Assembly (NCBI GenBank): GCA_026873275.1
Contig: JANTUC010000019.1
Span: 62,001 to 126,000 of the forward strand
Source of the DNA: Pseudopithomyces maydicus
Lineage: Eukaryota > Ascomycota > Dothideomycetes > Pleosporales > Didymosphaeriaceae
Length of the DNA stretch: 64,000 nt
Direction of reading: 5' to 3'
The translations under genes and the position numbers were made by a program. The notes below the pieces were generated by a model. That model did no database searches. It was not told the origin of the DNA and saw nothing but the letters and a program-made list of their open reading frames with translations. Positions 1-10,496 of the stretch are shown in pieces. The stretch's first letter is position 1. Each line of letters begins with the position of its first letter.

Positions 1-577
1 GTATCCTCCTCACTGACAAGGAACTCCTTGATGGTACCAGCTTCGGGGGCGTTGACAGAGACGTCAATCTACAAGTGGTCAACGTATGGTTTTGTGTCTC
101 TGTTTGTGTATGTAGCGTACTTTGTCTGTCTCAATAGTAGCGATTTCCTCGTCCTGTTCAACGTAGTCGCCAACCTCTGCAATTGATCAGAATGGTGTCC
201 TTGCGGCATCCTGCATAGGTGACTCACGTTTCGACCACTGCTTCAGGGTTCCTTCTGTGATAGACTCGGCCATCTGCGGGACCTTGACAACGGTAGTGTC
301 GGCATAGTTTCGCGACTGGGAGAAAAGAAGAGCGCTGCGTTGTGATGGCTGGCCGGGTCGTCTGTGAAGGTGAGCAAAAGCACCGGCAGGCCAATGGGCG
401 CAAGTACCTCGAGGCCTGGCTCAGCAGACCAGATGAGGTCGCCCGGGTCACGGCAGAATAGCTGCGAGTGGCAGGGGACGCGGAGAGACGGATGGCTCTC
501 GGCGAAGAGCGAAGAAGCGGCTGCGATCGCAAAGGCGTCGATGCTGCCAGGCGACGGAGACACTGCTGACCAGACAT
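1..577 (-). CDS. KGD2: 2-oxoglutarate dehydrogenase E2 (dihydrolipoyl succinyltransferase), N-terminal part
   Basis: Partial gene running off the left edge. E2 core of the mitochondrial 2-oxoglutarate dehydrogenase complex: it moves the succinyl group from the E1 product to CoA through a lipoyl arm. Exons on the minus strand are 577-408, 361-228, 176-121 and 68-1 (continues); introns of 46, 51 and 52 bp are GT..AG and keep phase. The start at 577 opens an Arg/Ser-rich presequence (MSGQQCLRRLAAS), then a lipoyl domain begins at VVKVPQMAESITEG and reaches the lipoyl-lysine motif ETDKIDVSVNAP, which spans the third intron. The catalytic domain lies outside the window. The lipoyl motif fits OGDH E2 better than pyruvate dehydrogenase E2. 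Shares a 309-bp spacer with the divergent complex I gene at 887. Confidence 0.93.
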
Positions 578-886
578 TGTGAAGCTCGTGGCGCACGCGG
601 GATGCGCTGGACGAGGGTAATGGGATGTGGTCGGAAGAAGGGGATGGCGGAAAATGGGCAGTGAGGGAATTGATTGAACTGGCCTTGATGCAGGCAGACC
701 TCTGTCATAGCACACCCGGAAAAGGCGCTAGTCAAGCTGGGCTCTTCCGGTGCCGAGCGCTGCAGCAACATCAAGCGGAGCGCACCTCCATCCAGCACAC
801 GCACCCAGCCATTGCGACCGTCAACGCAGGGCTCCCCGCGCGCAAACACACACACACATACTACCGAACAGGTGCTCGCGGTCGCC
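578..886. promoter_or_regulatory. Shared KGD2 / NDUFB9 divergent promoter spacer
   Basis: 309 bp between the two start codons. It holds a short CA-dinucleotide run at about 847-860 and no convincing ORF. The promoter role is inferred from the head-to-head arrangement only; no specific factor site is claimed. Confidence 0.6.
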
Positions 887-1414
887 ATGAGCTCCAGGAC
901 CACCGTTCTGTGCGTGCCCGCCCGCTGCCCGCCCGGCGCGACGCAGCTTAGTTCGCGACAACAGCACCGCTGACAGTGCCCAGGAGGCTTTACCGCCGCT
1001 CGCTCAAGCTCGCCCTCGACTGGGCTGTTCACAGGTACCTCTGGCGGGGCCAGGCCATGTACATTCGCTCGCTGTTCGAAGCCAACAAGAACGTGGCCGA
1101 GCCGCGCCGGCAGAGGGTACGGCGTGTGTGGGAGACGCGGCCGAGATAGCCTCGCTAACAGGCTGCAGGACCTGATCAAGGAGACTGAGAAGCTCCTGGA
1201 GAAGTGGAAGCATCCCGACCCTTACCGCCCACCCACGGCGCCCGGAGGTGAGGCGACGAGAGCCGATGCCGAACGGCCGCGGACACGGCTAACAGATTGC
1301 CATAGGCTCCAAGTACGAACGCAACCTGCCTGCACCCATTTTGGATCGTGAGTATTTTACATTCCGCAATCCGGCGAGGAACGTTGCTGATTGTGACTAG
1401 CCCCCCGAAAATGA
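887..1414 (+). CDS. NDUFB9: NADH:ubiquinone oxidoreductase subunit NDUFB9 (B22, LYR protein)
   Basis: Accessory subunit of the complex I membrane arm, in the mitochondrial inner membrane. Exons 887-909, 984-1116, 1169-1247, 1306-1347 and 1401-1414 give 96 aa in phase; introns are 74, 52, 58 and 53 bp. Exon 2 carries the LYR motif (RLYRRSLKLALDWAVHRYLW) and the family stretch RGQAMYIRSLFEANKNV; exon 3 has ETEKLLEKWKHPDPYRPPTA. The first intron has a CTGAC branch site close to its acceptor. As read the protein ends ...LDPPRK. If the C6 run at 1401-1406 were one base longer it would end ...DPPPKMTL at about 1422, so the extreme C-terminus is uncertain. Confidence 0.9.
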
Positions 1415-2197
1415 CGTTGTAGACGGCAAGGCCGCTATCGGCGTAGCAGGACTGTCCAGTTGTGCATATCACGGGTTTTGTAGGACCAGTAGACTGTCAA
1501 ATCAACAATTCACAATTAGATCAATTCACTATCATGCAGATGGAGTCAAATCAGCGCTCTGCGCCTAATTCCGTGATTCCACACCAGACGATTAAAACAA
1601 GCAAAAGCTAAACTTTTCAGGTTTGTCACTTTTGCGTTCACAATATGTAATGCCTATTGTTATCGTTCCATCATCTACCGGTTGGTAGTCACCAGACACA
1701 GTATTTCCCAATTCTGACCCCGACGAACATTCGAAATATGCTCCTTCGTCGATCTACGTACAGTGCGTGCGCGCTGGCCAGCACTCGAGCGGATCCCCTT
1801 GTTCCAAATCCCACCGTCAATGGAAATCCGGGGTGCTCATTTTCGGCGCTGCCTATAAGGGTGCTGCGAGCTGGATCCGCGGTTGCGAAGGTAGGCTAGG
1901 CGCAACGGGCCGGCGCCACACGCCCCGCAGGGCTGTGAGATGACATCAAAACCCGATACAAGCTCGAATTCAGTTCGTTGGAACCGAATGGGATAAGCAC
2001 AAAAAGAAATCACCTGGAAAAAAACGAAAGTGAAGTAATCCCTTTAATTGAAGCTCATGAGCCACCACCCATCAACGTGGGAATAATGTACAGCTCTGGT
2101 ATTTAAACCCCATAGTGAAAAGCCGTGAACCGAGACCCAAACCAAACCCCATTATCATGATGGAAAAACACCGACCGCGCCAAGGTAAAGAAAACGC
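1415..2197. other. Intergenic, no gene seen
   Basis: 783 bp between the 3' ends of NDUFB9 and histone H2A (convergent). It holds a short open frame at 1657-1899 with no recognisable features. It probably contains both 3' UTRs. Confidence 0.6.
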
Positions 2198-2787
2198 TTA
2201 AAGCTCCTGTGAAGGACCCTTGCCAGGCTTGGCTGTCTTCTTGGGGAGCAGGTCTGCAATGTGGGTTAGCAGATGCGGGATGGAACGCAAGACGGGAGTG
2301 CTTACTCTGGTGAATGTTGGGGAGGACACCACCCTGGGCGATGGTGACGTGGCCGAGAAGCTTGTTCAACTCCTCGTCGTTGCGGATGGCGAGCTGAAGA
2401 TGACGGGGAATGATACGGGTCTTCTTGTTGTCACGGGCAGCGTTACCGGCCAACTCGAGGATTTCGGCAGCCAGGTACTCGAGGACGGCGGCAAGGTACA
2501 CGGGGGCACCAGCACCGACACGCTGGGCGTAGTTGCCCTTGCGAAGCAGACGGTGAACACGACCGACGGGGAAGGCGAGACCGGCCTTGGAAGAACGGCT
2601 GGGGAAATAGTCAGCACCTTGCAAGACTCTGAGCAGAAATGACGCGTCGAGGCTCGACAGGACGCGTTTCCGAAAACAGGCGTTTACCAGGTGCGATGCA
2701 CGGGGCACAGAAAGGCAGACGGGCTACTTACGATTGGGCACTCGACTTGCTGCCGCTGGCCTTGCCTCCGGATTTGCCTCCAGTCAT
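2198..2787 (-). CDS. HTA1: Histone H2A (H2A.X-type SQEL tail)
   Basis: Core nucleosomal histone, 134 aa. Exons 2787-2732, 2598-2306 and 2253-2198 join in phase (introns 133 and 52 bp). It starts MTGGKSGGKASGSKSSAQS. The histone fold includes SRSSKAGLAFPVGRVHRLLR, GAGAPVYLAAVLEYLAAEIL, NAARDNKKTRIIPRHLQLAI and NDEELNKLLGHVTIAQGGVL. The C-terminus ends PSQEL: the SQE serine is the phosphorylation site used in DNA-damage signalling in fungi, where canonical H2A also serves as H2A.X. Divergent from H2B across 457 bp, the standard fungal arrangement for matched output. Confidence 0.97.
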
Positions 2788-3244
2788 TTTGAAGTTGTTG
2801 TGAGGGTGGGTTAAAACTGGGGTGTTTTGTAAAAGTGGTTGTGGTGGGGTGGTGCGGGTGGAGTATGAGCGCGCGGGTGATGTGTCGAGACGATGGGGTG
2901 AGGGCAGTCGTCGGGGCGGCGGGCAGCTTATAAGGACGGCGCGGGCGTGTTGTGGTGCGCGAGATCAGACTGGGCCCGCTAGCGCGTGTCGCAGGCGCCC
3001 CCAAGGCCCTTTGCCCACCGGGATCAGAGCGTCCTAGCCTTAGCAGCAGCGACGCACGGACCGCGAAGGCGCTGCCGGATCACAACACGCTGCGCGCTCC
3101 CCATAAGAAGCGCGTCCCCGCTGTCGACGGCCTGTTCTTCCTTCATCTCGACACTCGCATCCCAGCCCGCCCGCATCTCACCCACCCAGTTTTTGTACCC
3201 ACCCAACACTCACACCACCCCCCAAATCACACACTTTTTTCGAC
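2788..3244. promoter_or_regulatory. Shared H2A / H2B divergent promoter
   Basis: 457 bp between the two histone start codons. Pyrimidine-rich just upstream of H2B (CACACACTTTTTTCGACATG context). An S-phase-linked shared promoter is expected from known fungal histone pairs; individual sites are not resolved here. Confidence 0.65.
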
Positions 3245-3775
3245 ATGCCTCCCAAAGCTGCTCAGAAGACTCCCACCACCGGCGGCAAGGCCCCGGCCGG
3301 CAAGGCTCCCGCCGAGAAGAAGGAGGCTGGCAAGAAGACCGCCGCTCCCTCCGGCGACAAGAAGAAGCGCACCAAGTCCAGGAAGGAGACCTACTCCTCG
3401 TACATCTACAAGGGTGAGTTTGCACTACCGCGTCTTTGCGCGTCCGCATCGCATTTCTGACGCGTCCTAGTCCTCAAGCAGGTCCACCCCGACACTGGTA
3501 TCTCCAACCGCGCCATGTCCATCCTGAACTCGTTCGTCAACGACATCTTCGAGCGCGTCGCCACCGAGGCCTCCAAGCTTGCTGCCTACAACAAGAAGTC
3601 CACCATCTCATCACGCGAGATCCAGACCTCGTACGTCATTCGCTTCTTTTATCCGCAATCGCAATTTGCTGACTTGTTTTCCAGCGTCCGACTGATCCTG
3701 CCTGGTGAGCTTGCCAAGCACGCCGTGTCTGAGGGCACCAAGGCCGTCACCAAGTACTCTTCCTCCACCAAATAA
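3245..3775 (+). CDS. HTB1: Histone H2B
   Basis: Core histone partner of H2A. Exons 3245-3413, 3471-3630 and 3685-3775 (introns 57 and 54 bp) join in phase to 139 aa. The Lys/Ala/Pro-rich tail starts MPPKAAQKTPTTGGK. The fold includes KSRKETYSSYIYKVLKQVHP, DTGISNRAMSILNSFVNDIF, ERVATEASKLAAYNKKSTIS and [20 protein letters not shown]. The C-terminus GTKAVTKYSSSTK carries the conserved lysine that Bre1/Rad6 ubiquitinates. Confidence 0.97.
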
Positions 3776-4698
3776 GCGTGTCTTTTTTGGTTGGGTGCGT
3801 CGGGTTCTTTCTCATGGGTTTCTCATATCTTCGTTCAGTATTTTGAATGAAGTCGGTTACGGGGTCGGTGTTCATGGGTCATTTTAATGCGATCATGGGA
3901 CGGTTTGTTTGTCTCTCAGGTTAGGCCGTAGATCTTATGGTCTGACTACGGGGTCCGATATCCAAAGAGGGTGTATAGTATACCTCGGAATGAATCAATT
4001 CTTCCACTTCATCATTGATTATCGCTCTTTTTGCATTTTGATTCCCTCTCGCGCCAGAACAGGGTACGCTTCACGGCGTTAAGAGCCTCCAAGGAGGCCC
4101 CTGCTACAAGCGAGTCGCTGATGCGACTTGCGCCCACTCTGCCTGATCATGATCATCGTCTGGAAATTCAGCTAGCTTTCGCCCGCACATCCGAGCCACC
4201 GCGCGACGCGCTTCGCGATCACCGAATATGTTGACCGCCCGACACTGCGAACTATGTCGATTCCGAACCGTACGCCGCAACCGATACATCTCAAATCCAA
4301 CGCGTGTCGTGTCGTTGAAGGAAGATCTGGACATGCAAATTGGGGGCACAAAAGGTGGAAATCCAGTCTCTTTGGCACCGTCGTCACAACAGCGCCTTCT
4401 ACCTGGATGCGCCAAAAAAAGAAGAGGCGGGGCGTATTCTTGTACTACTGAAACTCCAGATTCTGAATCCCAAAATAAACGCCGCAAAAGCAAACCGTAT
4501 CGAGCTCGAGCAATCGAAACGCCGGACAGTGTTGCTCAAAGCAACCCCATGCAACTAGGACCAAAAATTTGGTCTATGTCCAAAATGCAGAATTCTGGTC
4601 ATCTATTTCGGAGGTTGCAGATGAAAGTCTGGGCATATTCAATATAGCCCATGGAATACTAGATCACGAAATCACGTCTCGGCTCCTACAGCGCAATT
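3776..4698. other. Intergenic, no gene seen
   Basis: 923 bp between H2B and ATG4 3' ends (convergent). Overlapping short open frames on both strands at 4030-4650 show no family resemblance and no splice-consistent extension. Confidence 0.55.
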
Positions 4699-6134
4699 CT
4701 ACGCCAACCCGTCCTCGTCGAAACTCTCCACCTCGTCCACGGCCCCAGCCCGCTCCTGGCCGCGTGGTGGCGGTTCCGCCTCGCTAATGTGTACGATAGC
4801 TTTACCCTGCACGCTCACGACGCCCTTCTTCCACTGCTCGTACTCCTCCGCGGTCCTTACCAGAAAAGCGATGAGCATTGAGGGATCCATTTCTCGAATT
4901 TCAATCCGACGTAGACGACGAGTATGGCAATTTGCTATATCCTCGGCAGAATAATTAGCGGGATCCTGGTGGAACGGTAGAAGCGGGCGCGTGATGTGCG
5001 GATCGAGATAGAAGAAGCTGTTTCCCTGGTTACCCACGAAATAGTGAGATGCTGAGGGGCGACCACTGAGAAAAATTAGCGTCGTGGTATTGAGTGGGAA
5101 ACAGTGGAGGAAGGGTCGAAATCGGAACAAGAAAAATACTCACCCAGCAATGCCGATGGATTGTTTCATCTGCAATGAGGCCTTGAGAGCTTCCCAATAG
5201 ACAGGCGTGATCTTCTCGATGCCTAGTCGCGTACCGACCAATATTAATGTAGGTTGCCATTTGCCATCATCGTCAACAGCCACCTCTTTGAGCTTGTCTT
5301 CGTACACATCAGCCCCATCGCCAGTATTGTAGACCTGTAAGCCTGCCTCTGGATATTTCTTGACTAAATCTTGTATGCACCGAGCTGTTGCCGAGGGGCC
5401 AAACCACTCTCCGGGGTATTTCCCGCACTCCGCGGCCCCATGTTCTACGAAGCGATGTATGGAGAAAGGCGCTTGGGGATCGTCGGCGAACAGAGAAAGA
5501 ATGGGGCGCTCCTCGTGCTTGGTAGTTTGATCTTGAACTCTCCAGTCTGTGACCCTTGTTAGCTCGTGGCACGCTTCGGTACAAGGCTGGGTGATCACTT
5601 GCCTCGGCCTAACTGCAGCACGCCCAGAGCATTCGCGAGGATGCACTGGCCGGACCGTATCATGCACCCAAAACCCGAGTCTGATGTGAAAGCACTCTGT
5701 GCCAAATTTTGCATACGCACCCTGAAGCTCATGGCAGCGGTTGCCTTGCGATCCTGGCTCTTTTGGATGGGAGAGAAGCCCGAACGATATGTCATCCACG
5801 GTCGCGACTCGAAGTCGTCCAGAAAAGGCTGTGGCCAACCGCCGTACTGGTCGGGATCCTCGCCACCGTTTGGAGCTTCCTTTCCAGCAGATTCATCTGC
5901 GCTTGTTCGTATCCAGCTATCCTCATCGCTAAGGCCAGGTCGCTCAGTCGGTGGTGCGGGTGAGGGCACGGAAAGGGCGCTGTTGGCAGGTGGAGCAGGC
6001 ACGGGCTTGGACGGAGGCGCTTTGGGGTCGTATCGCCGGCCGAGACACCATATCTCGTCGTCGCTGGGGTTGGTAGGCAGAGGGTCGTACACAGAGCGTA
6101 GTATCGTCCGGCCGACACGCTCAAGATCGTTCAT
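4699..6134 (-). CDS. ATG4: Autophagy cysteine protease Atg4
   Basis: Cysteine protease (family C54) that trims Atg8 to expose its C-terminal glycine and later removes it from phosphatidylethanolamine; cytosolic. Exons 6134-5603, 5546-5144 and 5065-4699 give 433 aa. Catalytic Cys is about residue 157 in DSGFGCMIRSGQ; the Asp/His pair is in FFYLDPH near residues 333-335, after GGRPSASHYFVG. Residues 40-95 form a Pro-rich low-complexity insert. Intron 1 (5602-5547, 56 bp) appears to use a GC donor (GAG|GCAAGT): only this site yields the family sequence LGRDWRVQ. Intron 2 (5143-5066) is ordinary. Divergent from SQS1. Confidence 0.93.
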
Positions 6135-6712
6135 GGCGGAGTTGGTCGGGTTCCGGTTGTCGGTGTTGTTGAGGGGGTCGAAGCAGGTGGTCTAGCTCAC
6201 TTCACGGTTAGTTGTGCATGGTGGCACAGTGTGGTGAACGAGGCAAAGCAGGGTGTGATGACGGTGACAGGGGGCGTGCGGGCGACGTCAAGGTGTGAAG
6301 GTTGCACGCGGCGAGAGCTACAGCTGATGGGGTGCCTGGGGCGGGGCGCGGGGGCGCGCGCTGCTGCGCTTGTCCAAACGGGAGGGCGTCAACCGTGGAC
6401 GCACTGGCAGCTGCCACGGTTCTTACGTGCGTGTCTGCCCAAATACGCCCAGGCATGGCCGGCCGCAGCTGTGCAGTGCTGCCAGCAGTGGACATGCTGC
6501 GTCGTCGTGTCCTACCGCCTATACGTGCACTATATGGAAGTACTGCCGATGGGCCATGGCAACGGTGATGCACCATGCGGCTCTGGGCCGAGGGAGCTCT
6601 GCGATGCGCTATCGATATCGATACGTGCCCGCGCCACTCGCCCTTCGCATTGTCGCTTCACCGCGACTCTTCCACCCTCCCCTCCGCGTCTCCCGGTCGA
6701 CGGTCCGTCAGC
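6135..6712. promoter_or_regulatory. ATG4 / SQS1 divergent spacer
   Basis: 578 bp between start codons. GC-rich with overlapping antisense open frames that I read as chance. Presumed to hold both promoters. Confidence 0.45.
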
Positions 6713-9164
6713 ATGGCAAAGAAGAAAGGAAAGAGCAAGGGGACACCCAGGGGCACCCCCAAGGGCACCCCCAAATCTGCTCCTCGTCGTTCGCTGCCAT
6801 CAAATCTTCCCTCTCGATCGCGCACCCCACGCTCGCACATGCAGGAAGGTACTTGGGCAGCGCACCTTCCCCCGTTTGTCTTCGGTGCTAACCTTTCGAT
6901 TGCAGCTGTATCTGCTGTTACACACCGCTTCTCTCTGCGCGACGAGGCCCGCTACATGAGCAACCACCGCTCCTCCGCCTTCGACTCGACCCAAAAACTT
7001 CGCCACATGCCCATCGCCTTCGTGAGTGCCGGCTGCTTGGAGGGCACTGTGCGAGAGCGAGATCCTCCTCTCGAGCCACTTGCCCCTGCCCCGTCCGCCT
7101 CGCCTACCCCGCCCCGTAGTCCAGCCGCCACCGAGGCCCTCGCCCATATGACGATCCGGAGCCCCTCGCCTGCACTTTCGGCCGCGTCGAGCGAGGAAAT
7201 TGTCGTCTTCAGAGGGCGCTTGCACACGCCGCTCACCAAAGACTTCCCGCCGTCCCACCCTACAAATGCTGAATCTCCAGCTCCTTTCACTTCTCTCACC
7301 ATGGCATCACAACTCGGCTCGGTTGCTATAAAGCCTGCCCCATCTGTCCATACTTCTCTACCCACCAGCACATCTCCAGACACAGAACCTACCCCGTATA
7401 CCAACTCGGCTTCTTCCGTCATGGCTCAGGGATCCACTCTTGCATCTGATGCTGGTGCCACGACCGGAACCGCCAAAACTACGACCGCGTCTCCGCCCCA
7501 TGCTGAGTCTGATGTCGACTCGGATGCCAACAGTATCGTCGATTCCAGCTTCTTGAAGCGACGCGGCGGAAAGCCTCGTTGGGCGGGCAAACAGACCGAT
7601 TGGGTGTCGAGAAGCAAACCGGGCATTGGCTGGCTACCCGTCAACGCTCGTCCAGAGATGGACGCCTTCGTCGGTGGTCAAGTTGATCCACGAGACGCCG
7701 CGATGGATGATTACATGGAAAACGCGGACGCCAATGGTGAGCTTATGGAGATGATTGCAGCCTCTGGCTTCGCACGCAGAGAGATGGACCTAGATGGTGG
7801 CAGCCACAACGACTGGGAATCTGACGGGGAACCAGAATTACCCCCGAGCAGGAACAGGACGATGGCTGGACGTCAGACATGGCTCGCGACTTGGACGGTT
7901 TGAGTACTTCAACCGACGTTGAAGGCCTTGTCGCACGCATCGTTGGTCATCGTACTCGCACCCGCGGTCTCCAATACCAGGTCATTTACGAGGGCTATAC
8001 GCGAGATGACACCCGTTGGCTTCCAGCTACATACTTGACCACCCCTTCAGACAAGATACTCATTGAGGCCTATGAGGCAAAACGTCTCGCTCGTGAGGAA
8101 CAACAACAAGTGTCAAGCACATCCGATAGTGAGGCTGATTTCGATACTGAAGAGGATTCAAGCGAGGTCGAGTCCGAGATAGACGATGAGCAATTTGCGC
8201 GAGCCTTGCAGAAACAAGAAGAACTGGGCATCGATGACGATGAGCTGGTTCTGTATGCCGCCGACGCACATTTTAGCGCGTCCAGTGCTCCTCGCCTTAG
8301 ATTTGATCGACCGAACAAGCGAAGACAGTACCGAGCAGGAGGAAGCCGGCGTGCTGACCGAACTTTTCCCTCCGCCTCTGCGCTAGCTGATGCCGTCGAA
8401 ATGGATCCTTACGCTGGTTTTGACATTATGGACACAGAACGCCCTTCGCTACGCATGAAGAAGAAGGGGCGCAAGGGCCAGATGCCACCGGAACTTTTGG
8501 GCGATGACTCAGATTTGAACGAACAGCTACAATCAACGTGGGCAGCCGATCGAGCCAAGAAGCGTCTCAAGAAGGCCGAGCGCGAAGAATTGCGCAAGCA
8601 AGGCCTTTGGGTAGGAAAGGCAAAGCACCCGACCTCAGCGTCAAGTATAAAGACGGCGTTGCGATGGAGGACATGATTGAGGAGATTCGCGAGTTCATGG
8701 CATCTGACCGGCAGACTCTTTCCTTGCCACCTATGGAAGCTTATCGACGGGCCGGCATTCACCAATTCGTGAGCGAATTCAACATCAACTCCAAATCCCG
8801 TGGCGACGGTGTCAAACGTTTCACGGTGCTTTCAAAGACTAACCAGACCATCCCGTTTGATGACGAGTTTTTCGACGAGATAATGGGGCGGAAGAAGTAC
8901 AATCGCCGTCTACTAGCCCAAGCTTTCAGTCAGCCCCAGAGACAGAAAAAGGACAAGGGAACGAAGAACCGTCCTATGGTCTCGTACAAAGATGGCGAGG
9001 TTGTTGGTGCGAAGGCACCTGAGTTGGGTGTCGAAAATAAAGGCCGTGCCATGCTCGAAAAGATGGGCTGGTCTAAGGGGATGGCCTTGGGTGCAATTGA
9101 TAACAAGGGCATCCTACAGCCAATTGCGCATACTGTCAAGATCACCAAGGCCGGGTTACGGTAG
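6713..9164 (+). CDS. SQS1: SQS1-like R3H and G-patch protein (pre-mRNA splicing)
   Basis: Yeast Sqs1 is a G-patch cofactor of the DEAH helicase Prp43 in splicing and ribosome biogenesis; this is the apparent orthologue. Exons 6713-6848 and 6906-9164 (57-bp intron). The basic start is MAKKKGKSKGTPRGTPKGTP. A Ser/Pro/Ala-rich region and an acidic region follow. An R3H-type segment lies around IREFMASDRQTLSLPPMEAY, and a C-terminal G-patch includes NKGRAMLEKMGWSKGMALG. The frame breaks twice: at the C5 run 7841-7845 and near 8614-8630; one added base at each gives a continuous protein of about 798 aa. An alternative for the first break is a 140-bp intron 7737-7876 (GTGAGC..CAG), but the skipped sequence looks coding. 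Confidence 0.82.
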
Positions 9165-10496
9165 AATGGTGACCCTGGCCCTGCAGACAAACTTTCTTCT
9201 TCAGACAGTTTCATAGGTCACGTAGGCGAGACTGTGCGCCATCGATACACGTGAGGACGTGGATCACTTATTGCGCCTACTCTTCCCTCTTCTTCATTCC
9301 ACCGGCGAGTCAGGAAGCCAGCCTTGTTCCAAAATATTTACGCTGATTGCCCCCGGTATGAACCACATTATATTGTATTCTATGGGTTTTCTCACTCTTG
9401 TTCCTTTCGGTGGCGGTAGTCTACCACACACGTTAAGGCACGGCATGGCACAGCATACTGCAGTATGCTCAACAATAACCGTCGATTTTTGTTTTAGGAT
9501 TTTCCTTTCTGTTCCTCTCGGTGGTTCTCTTCCAGCATACCCTTGACCTTTTTTAGCTTCGCTAGACGCTTCTCGCTGTTGACGCGGAGGCATTGAAGAC
9601 TGACCAGTCGTTTCTGGTTTGCATGCATTTTACGGAGCATCATTTGGATTGAATGATGGGCCGAGGTGGTGGGCAGGAACTGGATCTCGTATGCTGCATA
9701 CGGAGAATTTCCAAAACTTGGTGCGAATGCACGGCTAAGTGGTCGCTTGGTCGAGCTGTATAGGCATGAATGAATAAATTAACCCGTCTTAATGCATGTC
9801 AAGTCCCAGTATATTGTTTGAGCAGGTGTCTTGCTACGTTTAGGGTATTTCAGGATGAGAACGCATTTGGGTTAGATTTTGGGTCCTCTAGTAGCCACGT
9901 GCCAAGACTTCTTCCATGAACACATCTATACCCTGCAGCTGATTTGGGGGAGCTAGTGTCGTTTCATTGTCTATACATGCTTTTCTCTATGTCTACGTTT
10001 GGACTATGGCATACGTGGTACATTTTACCGTACATGCTTTTTTTCTCCTACCATCACTTCTCAGTCTCTAGTTTAGTCATGTATACTGTCACAGTAAGTA
10101 CTTTGAAAAATCGGTGCGAACTACACCAACGTCGGAATCAATTGAAATTAGAGACATAAAGACTCAAAGATCGAGAGATTATATATGTATCATCTTTACC
10201 CGTATCGAATTTCGAGTCATAGCAGGAACCGATCACATCTGAGCGTGTTAAGCCGATGAATCTCCGAGCCAAGACATGTCCCACACGCGTTCCGCCTACG
10301 CGTCTACGCGTTTGAGGCACTTCCATGAGCAACTTGAACCATACATATAGCAAGGCATCATGCACTGTAGCATGTATACACTCACAGAGTAGCCACGCTG
10401 TAAATGAATGCATCATGGTTTTAACTTGGGTGGGTACCAACACCACGCGTCTGCCCCAGTCGTGACATACACACTTAAACATATAGTATACACAAG
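9165..10496. other. Intergenic, no gene seen
   Basis: 1.3 kb between the 3' ends of SQS1 and the AAA ATPase gene (convergent). Moderately AT-rich with short open frames only (for example 9294-9593 on the minus strand and 9944-10159 on the plus); none shows family features. Confidence 0.5.

Noticed and set aside
1657..1899. 80-codon open frame downstream of NDUFB9
   Set aside because: No family resemblance, no splice-linked partner, and it lies in a convergent 3' region.
7903..8676. SQS1 and the other broken genes as true pseudogenes
   Set aside because: Breaks are single -1 events at homopolymers with motifs intact on both sides and no other disabling changes, so assembly error is a better explanation.
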